Shown piece by piece: positions 8,195 through 15,881 of a stretch of 64,000 bases of DNA. Location: the NCBI GenBank assembly GCA_038230275.1, contig JBBRNO010000016.1:15159-79158 (forward strand), written 5' to 3'. The notes under the pieces are model-generated. The model did no database searches, was not told where the DNA came from, and was given only the letters and a program-made list of their open reading frames with translations. The translations under genes and the position numbers were made by a program. The first letter of the stretch is position 1. The number at the start of each line of letters is the position of its first letter. The DNA comes from JANXXV01 sp038230275 (GTDB lineage: Bacteria > Acidobacteriota > Terriglobia > Bryobacterales > Bryobacteraceae).

Positions 8195-8510
8195 GCCTAA
8201 GTGTGGATTTCGAAAATCAGCCAGTACTTCGCGCCCGAAGACTACGTGTTTGAGTTGGCAGCGAAGAATTCAGCGCGATTGGGACAGTTGAGAATCCGTT
8301 TCATCGGCGGAACGAAGGATGTTTCCATGCCGGACGCCGAAGCTCTGCACGCGCTGCTGCTGAAACTGGCGATCCCGCACGAATAGGAATGCCTGCTGGA
8401 CGCGCCGCACAATACCAAGGTGTATTATGATCGGGCTGGCGTGCACGGGTTTCAATTCAGGCAATTGGGTTTGTTCGTGCGCGCTAAGATTGCGTTTGTG
8501 ATGTGCCAAG
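8195..8510 (+). pseudogene. C-terminal remnant of an esterase-like alpha/beta hydrolase
   Basis: Reading one frame from about 8201 gives FAPEDYVFELAAKN..., then LRIRFIGGTKD and ALHALLLKLAIPHE. A TAG codon (8384-8386) follows, after which the same frame continues with APHNTKVYYDRAGVHGFQF. This is the C-terminal third of a putative esterase (D-family/PF00756 type), with the GTKD acid region and the AxHN histidine region. The N-terminal two thirds are absent and no start signal is seen, so it is a decayed fragment. Confidence 0.6.
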
Positions 8511-8522
8511 CGACGGATCCAT

Positions 8523-10586
8523 ATGCCCCGATACGCCGATCTTGAAATTGCTCTCCGCAAACGGGGTGAACGTTCCTATGCGGTGAGCTTTCGCTTCAAC
8601 GGCCCGGATGACGAAGCCGAGCAGCGGTTTGGGACCGACCCGGCGATCGCAGTCGATCCCGCTTCCATCCGCGATCTGGATCCCGACGAATACGGACGCA
8701 AACTGAACGCCGCCTTTTTCACTCCCGAAGTCAGCGCGGCCTTTGGCCAGTTCCGCACAGCCGCCCAACAGCAATCTTCCACGCTGCGCGTCCGGCTCTC
8801 CATTGAACCGAGTGCACCCGAACTGCACGCAGTTCACTGGGAAACCCTTCGCGATCCAGCCGTCCCCGACGCGCCGCTTTTCATGGGCGAACAAATTATC
8901 GTCTCCCGATTCCTGGCTAGCGGCCAGGACTGGCGGCCCATTCGATTGCGTCCTAAAGCAGACCTCACGGCCCTGGTGGTGATCGCCAATCCGCGGAATT
9001 TGGGTTCGTACAAGCTGGCTCCCGTCGACGTTGCCGGCGAACTTGCCAACGCGCAGCAGGCGATGGGCGGCATTCAAGTTACGGCGTTAGCGCCCGGAGG
9101 CCCCGTCCCGCTGAACGACATTGCAGCCAAGTTGCGCGAAGGCTTCGACATTCTGTATCTGGTGTGTCACGGAACACTGGACGGCGAAGAGCCATACCTG
9201 TGTATCGATGATGGCGATCTGCCAGTGGCGGGCACCGAACTGGTGCAGCGCATCCGGGAAATGGATCAACGCCCACGCCTGGTAGTGTTGGCGTCTTGCC
9301 AGAGTGCCGGAAACGGAGGCGTCGGGCTGGCTGGTCTAGGCCCGCGACTGGCCGAAGCAGGCGTACCCGCCGTGGTGGCCATGCAAGGCAATATTTTCAT
9401 GAACACTGCCAGTGTGTTCATGAAGCGCTTCTTCACCGAACTGCTGGTGGACGGACAGATTGATAGGGCGATGTCTGTCGCGCGGGGCGAAGTCCGCACG
9501 CAAGACGACTACTGGATGCCGGTGCTTTTCATGCGGCTGCGCAGTGGACGCATCTGGTATGTGCCGGGCTTCGACAGTCAGAAAGGGGAATTCGAGCAGT
9601 GGGGATCCATCTGCCGCTTCGTGAAGAACGGAGAATGCGTGCCCATCCTCGGCCCCGACGTGGCGGAGGATTTCTTTGGCGCCTCGCGCGCGCTGGCCAC
9701 GGAACTGGCTCGAGAAACCAACTTCCCGCTGGATTCACACGACCAGACCGACCTGGCCAAGGTGGCCCAATACATTCTGACGCAGAACTCGGAAAAAGAC
9801 GTGCGCGGCAAAGTGATCGATGAAAGCATTCAGCAGTTGGAGCACGCGGGCGAACGGATGCTGGGCAAGTCCGTGAAGGACATGAACCCGCTGGATCTGA
9901 TGCAGGCGATGGTGACGGAAACGGTCAGAAACGATAAGGATCACGATCCGCTCAAGATCGTAGCCGGCCTGAACGCTAAAGTCTTTGTCAATGCCTGTTG
10001 CGATTCCCTTTTAGAGTTGTTTCTCAGCCAGACGATGGTGAACGGCAAGGTGAAACAACCCATCCCGCTGATCACCGAATGGCGAGACGAAAGACGTGAT
10101 GATCAAAGCAAACCGGAATTCATGGGCGATACCACGGTGGAGCGGCCGTACGTCTACTACGTTTTCGGCAAAATCCAAAACGAATCCACCTGGGTGCTGA
10201 CCGAGGATGATTTCTTCGACTACCTCATCCGCACCACGCGCTACCAGTTGATGCCGCCGGTTGTAGGGGACGCGCTGGTTACCGGGTCGCTGCTGTTTCT
10301 TGGCTTCGCCCTTGATGATTGGAAGTTTCGCGTGCTGTTCCGCCTGATTCTGGCCAAGGGTGGAAAGCAGCTGCTGCAGGGCTACAATCACGTTGGCGTG
10401 CAGGTGGACCCGGGCGAAACCACCATAGCCAATGCCAGACGCGCGAAAAAGTATCTGGAACGCTATTTTTTCAATTCGAAGATCGATATCTACTGGGGGA
10501 CGGCTGGAGACTTCCTGCGGGAGTTGCAGGTCCAACTCGAAAAGACGCCGGCAGCAGCCTCCGCTGGTGCCAGCAGGCGGATATAG
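8523..10586 (+). CDS. CHAT caspase-like protease fused to a SIR2-like domain
   Basis: The protein is 687 residues with no signal peptide. Residues about 145-345 form a CHAT domain: the catalytic His216 sits in ILYLVCHGTLDGE and Cys259 in LVVLASCQSAG, and the domain ends with DDYWMPVLFMRL. Residues about 365-670 resemble the SIR2-like (SIR2_2) domain of bacterial defence proteins: CVPILGPDVAEDFFG near its start, a NACCDSLLELFL stretch, VLTEDDFFDYLI and LFLGFALDDWKFRVLF. Where SIR2 enzymes have the catalytic 'HG', this protein reads VFGK, so NAD hydrolysis is uncertain. It starts an operon: the STAND ATPase gene follows after 3 bases. Known roles of both domains (regulated proteolysis, NAD depletion) suggest an abortive-infection effector; this is inference. 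Confidence 0.88.
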   Translation: MPRYADLEIALRKRGERSYAVSFRFNGPDDEAEQRFGTDPAIAVDPASIRDLDPDEYGRKLNAAFFTPEVSAAFGQFRTAAQQQSSTLRVRLSIEPSAPELHAVHWETLRDPAVPDAPLFMGEQIIVSRFLASGQDWRPIRLRPKADLTALVVIANPRNLGSYKLAPVDVAGELANAQQAMGGIQVTALAPGGPVPLNDIAAKLREGFDILYLVCHGTLDGEEPYLCIDDGDLPVAGTELVQRIREMDQRPRLVVLASCQSAGNGGVGLAGLGPRLAEAGVPAVVAMQGNIFMNTASVFMKRFFTELLVDGQIDRAMSVARGEVRTQDDYWMPVLFMRLRSGRIWYVPGFDSQKGEFEQWGSICRFVKNGECVPILGPDVAEDFFGASRALATELARETNFPLDSHDQTDLAKVAQYILTQNSEKDVRGKVIDESIQQLEHAGERMLGKSVKDMNPLDLMQAMVTETVRNDKDHDPLKIVAGLNAKVFVNACCDSLLELFLSQTMVNGKVKQPIPLITEWRDERRDDQSKPEFMGDTTVERPYVYYVFGKIQNESTWVLTEDDFFDYLIRTTRYQLMPPVVGDALVTGSLLFLGFALDDWKFRVLFRLILAKGGKQLLQGYNHVGVQVDPGETTIANARRAKKYLERYFFNSKIDIYWGTAGDFLRELQVQLEKTPAAASAGASRRI

Positions 10587-10589
10587 GGG

Positions 10590-12839
10590 ATGGCCGACAA
10601 CCCCGCGGGACGGAATCCGTATGTGGGCCCCCGGCCCTTTGAAGTGGGGCAGCCGCTATTTGGCCGCGATCGGGAAGTGGCGGAACTGCGATACCTGCTG
10701 ACGTCCGAACGAATTGTGCTTCTCTATTCGCCATCGGGCGCGGGTAAAAGTTCACTGGTGCAGGCCGGCTTGATCCCCAGACTGCAGCAGCGGTTTGAGG
10801 TCTGGGGTCCCATTCGCGTAAATCATCCGCCACCGGCCGGAGTGGAAAACCGTTACGTCTGGAGTACGATTGCCGGACTCGAGAGATCGGACTCGCACGG
10901 GCAGTTGTCTTTGATCGACTACATCTCGCAGCGTACTTTTGAGCGCAATCCGCTGATTATCTTCGATCAGTTCGAAGAGGTCTTGCGCGTGGACCCGGTG
11001 GACCTTGCGGTGAAGCGCGTTTTCTTTGAGCAACTGGGCGAGGTGCTGCACAATCCGAAAATCTGGGCGCTATTCGTGTTGCGCGAGGACTATCTGGCGC
11101 CGCTAGACCCCTACGCCCGGCTGATCCCAACTCATCTGCAGAATCGCTATCGCATCGACCGGCTCACGCGCGAGATGGCGGTGGAATCCATCGTGAAGCC
11201 AAGTGAAAATACTCCACGCAAGTATGCCGCCGGAGTAGTGGCCACCCTGGTTGAGAATCTGGCCAAAGTGAAGGTGCAGCAGTTGGACGGATCCTTCCGC
11301 GAAGAAATCGGCGGGTATGTGGAGCCGCTTCAGCTTCAGGTTGTCTGCTTCGATCTTTGGGATCGAATGCGGCCTGACGATCTTAGCGTCGATCCGGAAG
11401 ACATAGGCGATGTCGACGACGCGTTGCGGAGTTATTACCAGAAGTCGATTCAGAAAGTGGCGGGAGGCAACCAAGCTACCGAGCGGGCTATTCGGGATTG
11501 GTTTCAGGAGCGGCTGATCACCGCCGATGGCGTCCGCAACCAAGTGATGCAGGATGAGAGCCAAAGCGGCGGCCTTGACAACGCGCTGGTGCAACGTTTA
11601 GTAGATACGTATCTGGTGCGCGCCGAACCGCGAGGCGGCGTCACCTGGTATGAACTTGCTCACGACCGGTTGGTGAAGCCTGTTCGGGATTGCAATCAGT
11701 CCTGGGCCGATGAACATCTCAGCAATTTGCAGAAGAGCGCTGCACTGTGGAAGTCGCAGGACAGGCCAAAGGGACTGTTGCTTGAGGGCGCTGTTCTGGA
11801 TGAGGCTAAGCAATGGGCACAGCTCAACAAAGCGTCGATCAAGTCCATTGAGCAGGAGATGTTGGACGAGTCCGAACACCGGCAGGAAGAGATCCGGCGT
11901 GCTATGGAATCGGTACGGCGGGAGCGGGAACAGTCCGACAAGATTCGCCGGGCTGGCATCGGCGCCGGAGTTTTGGCGGTGATTGCTTTGATCGCATTCC
12001 TGTTTTCCGCTTATGAATGGAGGGCGGCACGAAACGCGCAGGATCTGGCGGAGAAAGCGCAGAAGCGAGCAGAAGACGCGGAGCGGGCGGTAGCGGGACT
12101 TGCCCAAAGCGCCTTTGATTCGCAAGCCGTGGCGATTTCTACGGCGCCTCCACCGCCCATTTCCGCACAAGATCCAAAATTGCAGGGAGCCCGGGTCGTC
12201 TATCTGCAGATCCGCCGGGATTCGCCGCAGCAGAGCGCGGCCGCGACTCAGATGAAACAGGATTTGGAGAAGACCGGCCAGTTCAAAGTTCCCGGCATTG
12301 AGGCGCTGGTGGTGGGACCGCGAAGTTTGGAGGTCCGCTACTTTCGCAAGGTGGATGCGGAAACGGCCGCGGCCATAGCCGCAATCGTCAAGTCGCCGGA
12401 TCCCATTTACATTGACCGCTATGAAAATTCCAATTCCGCCAAAGTTCCCACCCATTTCGAAATCTGGTTCGGGCCGGCAGTCAATCCGGGCGTTCAGTTT
12501 ACGTTGGAAGAACTTTTGCGAAGGATCAACGCGAACAGCCAGGAAGAGCGATTGGCGGCACTGGCTCAACTGGTGGACCGTTACCATTCCTCGCCGGCGG
12601 CAATTTCGTCAGTACTGAAACTACTGGAAGACCCACAAGCCAGCAACATAGCTGCGCCCGGAATGATCAACGCCTTCTACTTTCTGAATTCCGCGGATGC
12701 CGGCGTCTGGACGTTGGAGCAGAAACAGCTGGCAACGAAGGCAATTGCTAGCGCTAGGCAACATTTTCCTAACGGAGCACAGCTAAAGCAGAAAATCGAT
12801 GTCTTCGAAAAGACACTGTCTTACCAACAGAGCAAATGA
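10590..12839 (+). CDS. STAND-type P-loop ATPase with coiled coil and one transmembrane helix
   Basis: The protein is 749 residues. After the NPYVGPRPFEVGQPLFGRDRE lead typical of nSTAND proteins comes Walker A SPSGAGKSS (Lys53), then Walker B LIIFDQFEE (residues 122-130). LFVLREDYLAPLD follows, and the 'WYELAHDRLVKPV' winged-helix end lies near 353-365. A charged coiled coil covers about 425-455 and a hydrophobic helix 456-474 (AGVLAVIALIAFLF follows RRAGI). A second heptad-rich stretch runs to about 510. Residues 530-745 form an unrecognised C-terminal domain, probably on the other side of the membrane. Instead of WD40 or TPR sensor repeats, the sensor is this unknown domain. The role is probably ATP-driven oligomerisation that activates the flanking proteases. 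It overlaps the next gene by 4 bases (ATGA). Confidence 0.85.
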   Translation: MADNPAGRNPYVGPRPFEVGQPLFGRDREVAELRYLLTSERIVLLYSPSGAGKSSLVQAGLIPRLQQRFEVWGPIRVNHPPPAGVENRYVWSTIAGLERSDSHGQLSLIDYISQRTFERNPLIIFDQFEEVLRVDPVDLAVKRVFFEQLGEVLHNPKIWALFVLREDYLAPLDPYARLIPTHLQNRYRIDRLTREMAVESIVKPSENTPRKYAAGVVATLVENLAKVKVQQLDGSFREEIGGYVEPLQLQVVCFDLWDRMRPDDLSVDPEDIGDVDDALRSYYQKSIQKVAGGNQATERAIRDWFQERLITADGVRNQVMQDESQSGGLDNALVQRLVDTYLVRAEPRGGVTWYELAHDRLVKPVRDCNQSWADEHLSNLQKSAALWKSQDRPKGLLLEGAVLDEAKQWAQLNKASIKSIEQEMLDESEHRQEEIRRAMESVRREREQSDKIRRAGIGAGVLAVIALIAFLFSAYEWRAARNAQDLAEKAQKRAEDAERAVAGLAQSAFDSQAVAISTAPPPPISAQDPKLQGARVVYLQIRRDSPQQSAAATQMKQDLEKTGQFKVPGIEALVVGPRSLEVRYFRKVDAETAAAIAAIVKSPDPIYIDRYENSNSAKVPTHFEIWFGPAVNPGVQFTLEELLRRINANSQEERLAALAQLVDRYHSSPAAISSVLKLLEDPQASNIAAPGMINAFYFLNSADAGVWTLEQKQLATKAIASARQHFPNGAQLKQKIDVFEKTLSYQQSK

Positions 12840-14269
12840 CCGATGCACTCGTCTTCAACGGGATTGATGCGGACACGGGAGGCTACGCGCTTCCTCCGAT
12901 GTCCGCCATGGACCTGGCCAAGATTGCCGCCCAAACCGAGTTCGATCCTGAGCACTTGAAGGAACTCAAATGGCGCAGCCAGCAACTGGAGAATCCGCAC
13001 TTCGCGCCCATTGAAGGGGTCGACCCGAAGAACCTCGCGCAAAGCGGCTGGGGAGTTATATTCGCTCACAATGCCGATCCGGCTATTCGGGATGCGCTTA
13101 AGCCGCTGCTGGACCTGCGCCGCGCGCAAGCGTCGAAGAGCAAGGAAACCCGCTATCGCGAGTTCATCGGGCCGCAGGGCTTCTGGTCGCCGGACGAAAC
13201 AAAGCCGGACTTTTTGGATCGCCATGGAGCGGGCGGCGGGGGCGCTGTAGATCCGGACCAACTGCCCTATTACCTGCTGATTGCCGGTAGCCCGGAAGCG
13301 ATACCGTTTCCCTTTCAATACCAGTTGGATGTGCAATACGCGGTCGGCCGGTTACACTTCGACCACATTGAAGACTACGCCCGCTACGCCCAAAGCGTGG
13401 TGGAAGCGGAAAGCGGCAATCTGACGTTAGCCAGGCGCGCGGCCTTTTTCGGAGTTGCCAATCCTGATGACCAAGCCACCACAATGAGCGCGGGCAGTCT
13501 GGTGGGGCCTCTTGCCCAATGGATTGCCGCGGACCAGCCTTCCTGGAAAGTAGACACCATCCTCGCTGGGGACGCGACCAAAGCGGGCCTGGCGCAATTG
13601 CTGGGCGGTAGTCAAACTCCTGCGCTCTTGTTCACCGCCAGCCACGGCATGTGTTTCCAGAACGGCGATCCGCGACAAATCGGCAACCAGGGCGCGTTGC
13701 TGTGTCAGGATTGGCCAGGTCCTCAGGAGTGGAAGCAACCGATCCCACCTGAGTTCTACTTCGGAGGCGACGATCTGGCAGGCGACGCTCAACTGCGCGG
13801 GATGATCGCATTTCACTTCGCTTGCTTCGGAGGCGGAACACCGCAGCTGGACGATTTCGTGGCGGCGGGATTGGACCAACCGAAGACAATTGCCCCGCGC
13901 CCATTCATCGGGCACCTGCCGCAAAGAATGTTATCCCACCCCAAGGGCGGGGCACTGGCGGCTATTGCGCATGTAGATCGGGCTTGGGGCTACTCCTTCC
14001 AATCGAAGCGCGACACCCAACTGCGAGTCTTCCAAAGTACCGTCAAGCGCTTGATGGAAGGTCATCCCGTAGGTTCGGCGCTAGAGTACTTTAACAATCG
14101 CTACTCTGAACTCGCTTCAGACCTGGTCACGATGTTGCGGGGAATCAGGCTAGGCAGGACGGCGGATGAATATGCGGTGTCGTCGCTGTGGACGTGCAGC
14201 AACGACGCCCGCAACTATGTGGTTCTGGGAGACCCAGCCGTACGGCTGCCTGTATCCGCAAGCCCATAA
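12836..14269 (+). CDS. Gingipain-like (C25/caspase-fold) cysteine protease
   Basis: The 477-residue protein has a C25/caspase-type core. YYLLIAGSPEAIPFPFQYQLDVQYAVGRL (145-173) is the usual entry to the C25 fold. The catalytic pair is His270 in LLFTASHGM and Cys330 in IAFHFACFGGG, and the closing GNLTLARRAAFFG / NYVVLGDPAVRLPV segments are also present. No signal peptide is seen, so unlike secreted gingipains it should act in the cytosol. It is translationally coupled to the STAND gene (ATGA overlap at 12836-12839) and is the last gene of the three-gene operon. With the CHAT-SIR2 gene, the operon carries two separate caspase-fold proteases. It ends 4 bases from the stop codon of the convergent RT gene. 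Confidence 0.82.
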   Translation: MTDALVFNGIDADTGGYALPPMSAMDLAKIAAQTEFDPEHLKELKWRSQQLENPHFAPIEGVDPKNLAQSGWGVIFAHNADPAIRDALKPLLDLRRAQASKSKETRYREFIGPQGFWSPDETKPDFLDRHGAGGGGAVDPDQLPYYLLIAGSPEAIPFPFQYQLDVQYAVGRLHFDHIEDYARYAQSVVEAESGNLTLARRAAFFGVANPDDQATTMSAGSLVGPLAQWIAADQPSWKVDTILAGDATKAGLAQLLGGSQTPALLFTASHGMCFQNGDPRQIGNQGALLCQDWPGPQEWKQPIPPEFYFGGDDLAGDAQLRGMIAFHFACFGGGTPQLDDFVAAGLDQPKTIAPRPFIGHLPQRMLSHPKGGALAAIAHVDRAWGYSFQSKRDTQLRVFQSTVKRLMEGHPVGSALEYFNNRYSELASDLVTMLRGIRLGRTADEYAVSSLWTCSNDARNYVVLGDPAVRLPVSASP

Positions 14270-14273
14270 TTGA

Positions 14274-15581
14274 CTACCATGAGATCCTGTCGAAGATCGT
14301 GCGCAGGCGCTTTCCCTTTTCCGGATTGATCCACTCGATAAAGGCCACCCGCCCGCCAAGGTGGGATGGAAAATCGGCATGGGCGTCACGGTTCTGGCTC
14401 TGCGGACCCAAACGAAGGCAATTTGTGAGAATTGCCTTCAGCCGGTCAAAGTCGGCGCGGATGACGTTCACGCTGTGGTTAACTACCACACCAGCCAGAT
14501 ATTGGCGCACGCCCTGGTGCATGATCCGCGTCTTGCGGTGATTCACGGGGAAGCCTTCGTCCATCAGCACAGCTGCGGCGTGAATTGAGAATCGCTCCAC
14601 GCAGCGGTTGAATTCATCGCCGCCGGAGATTGCCAGATCGTCGGCATACCGGGTGTATTGGGCGCCGGCGGATTTCGCCAGGCCCGCGAGACGGCAATCG
14701 ATGCGATAGGCACACAAATTAGCAAGTGCCGGGGACGTGGGCGCGCCTTGCGGCAGATGGGGCCGCGCATAGAGGTCTCGCATTTCCTTATGCGTTTGCT
14801 TGTTCCATACCGCCGCTGGCACCGCATTAGTGCAAATTCCGCCGATCAGATCGGCAACCGCTTCGGGATAACCCAGTGTGCGAAAGATCGCTTGAATTCT
14901 GGCGCCTCCGATGGATGGAAAGAAGTCCCGCAGGTCCATTCGCAAGACCACGCGCTGCCCGGTGTGAGGCGCGGCGAACGTCTTGATAGACCGGGCTTTC
15001 ACAAATCCGTGGACGACGGAAGGAGGCGGAATTTTCTCCAGCACTTGCGTCAGAATCCGCCGTTGCATTTCTTTCAGCCTCGGCTTCGGCGCTTCAATCA
15101 ACCGTACGCTGCCCGGACCTTTTGCCAGTACCCGATAGTGATAATGCTGAACCTTGGGGCCGGCTTCTCTGCTATAACGCGGGCCTTTCAGACCGGCGAA
15201 CCACGCCAGTTCGGCAAGGGTGACTTGCAACCAAGCAGCCAACGCTGCGGCGGTTTCGATCGCCGGAAGGACCCACGCCTCCGCAGCTGGAACGGGCAAC
15301 ATCCGTTGTGGATCGGTAACCCACTGTTCCACCGCGAATGAGTGGAAATGTCTGGTCCACGCCCGCGCGAATTCCGGATCTGCCTGAATGAATCGAACCA
15401 CGTCGCGGTGCCGGGGCCGCGCGCGGCCAGCGTGAACCTCGACGAAACTTAGGGCAACCGGCCGCACCCAAGGCCACGGCCTGCCCAACGTTTTCTCAAC
15501 ACGGGCAACAATCTGCTCCACGCCCGGTTCACCGGCAAGAAAGGCGCGGGCAATCGCGGTTAGAAGCGGCGGCTGCGGCAT
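14274..15581 (-). CDS. Retron-type reverse transcriptase with N-terminal extension
   Basis: The protein is 435 residues. Residues about 145-370 are the RT core: LIEAPKPRLKEMQRRIL (RT1), HGFVKARSI (190-198, RT2), the first catalytic Asp216 in MDLRDFFPSI, LPQGAPTSP (277-285, RT4) and Y-A-D-D at 312-315 with catalytic Asp314/Asp315. Next is GFPVNHRKTRIM. The retron 'Y' region motif VTGLVVN appears here as LAGVVVN (362-368). Residues 1-140 are an extension without a recognised domain; long N-terminal extensions are known in myxobacterial retron RTs. No maturase or endonuclease domain is seen, which argues against a group II intron. A structured candidate msr-msd RNA lies directly upstream on the same strand. 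The convergent neighbour is the C25-like protease gene. Confidence 0.9.
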   Translation of the reverse strand: MPQPPLLTAIARAFLAGEPGVEQIVARVEKTLGRPWPWVRPVALSFVEVHAGRARPRHRDVVRFIQADPEFARAWTRHFHSFAVEQWVTDPQRMLPVPAAEAWVLPAIETAAALAAWLQVTLAELAWFAGLKGPRYSREAGPKVQHYHYRVLAKGPGSVRLIEAPKPRLKEMQRRILTQVLEKIPPPSVVHGFVKARSIKTFAAPHTGQRVVLRMDLRDFFPSIGGARIQAIFRTLGYPEAVADLIGGICTNAVPAAVWNKQTHKEMRDLYARPHLPQGAPTSPALANLCAYRIDCRLAGLAKSAGAQYTRYADDLAISGGDEFNRCVERFSIHAAAVLMDEGFPVNHRKTRIMHQGVRQYLAGVVVNHSVNVIRADFDRLKAILTNCLRLGPQSQNRDAHADFPSHLGGRVAFIEWINPEKGKRLRTIFDRISW

Positions 15582-15588
15582 AACGGCA

Positions 15589-15759
15589 AACGGCGGAATG
15601 CTCCAACGAGTCTGACCCTGCGTGAGCTATTCTGCGTACAGCGCAGGGAGGCTCACGCGACGAAATCTCAGTTCTTCACGTTCCCCTGGGGTAACCCCAG
15701 AGAGGCCGAACCGAGCCCAAAGAGCCCGATCAAAGCCAAGCTTGGAACATTCCACCGCC
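15589..15759 (-). ncRNA. Candidate retron msr-msd RNA
   Basis: Read on the minus strand, the RNA begins with an 18-base arm a1 (15759-15742) and ends with arm a2 (15606-15589). The two pair over all 18 positions (14 Watson-Crick, 4 G-U). Right after a1 is AGC, the usual context of the 2'-branch guanosine (complement of 15741). Two msr-type hairpins follow: 15709-15731 (8 bp, 7-base loop) and 15683-15703 (9 bp, UUA loop). Then comes an msd-type stem GCGTGAGC/GCTCACGC (15651-15658 with 15620-15627) enclosing a 5-bp hairpin (15632-15646). The G-U pairs would be A-C mismatches in the opposite transcript, so the fold is specific to the RT strand. a2 ends 7 bases before the RT start codon. A TATCAT hexamer (15766-15771) just upstream of a1 may be the -10 box. 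Confidence 0.75.
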
Positions 15760-15881
15760 AAACGCATGATAGCAGTCCGCGGATGGAGGCCGGTCTAAAC
15801 AAATTCAGCTACTGCTTCTGGGGCGAATCCCTGTGTACAAGAGCCGTGCGCCGGTGTAGGATGGGCGCAGAGGAGTACCAC

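Noticed and set aside
8384..8386. TAG in the esterase remnant as a pyrrolysine codon
   Set aside because: The fragment lacks its N-terminal two thirds and a start; decay explains the stop better.
14274..15581. RT as part of a group II intron or a CRISPR-associated RT
   Set aside because: No maturase/endonuclease domains, no intron domain V/VI structure nearby, no CRISPR repeats or cas genes in the window.
15713..15727. Direct repeat GAGCCC-AAA-GAGCCC as a regulatory tandem site
   Set aside because: Both copies are explained by the loop and arm of the first msr hairpin of the candidate retron RNA.
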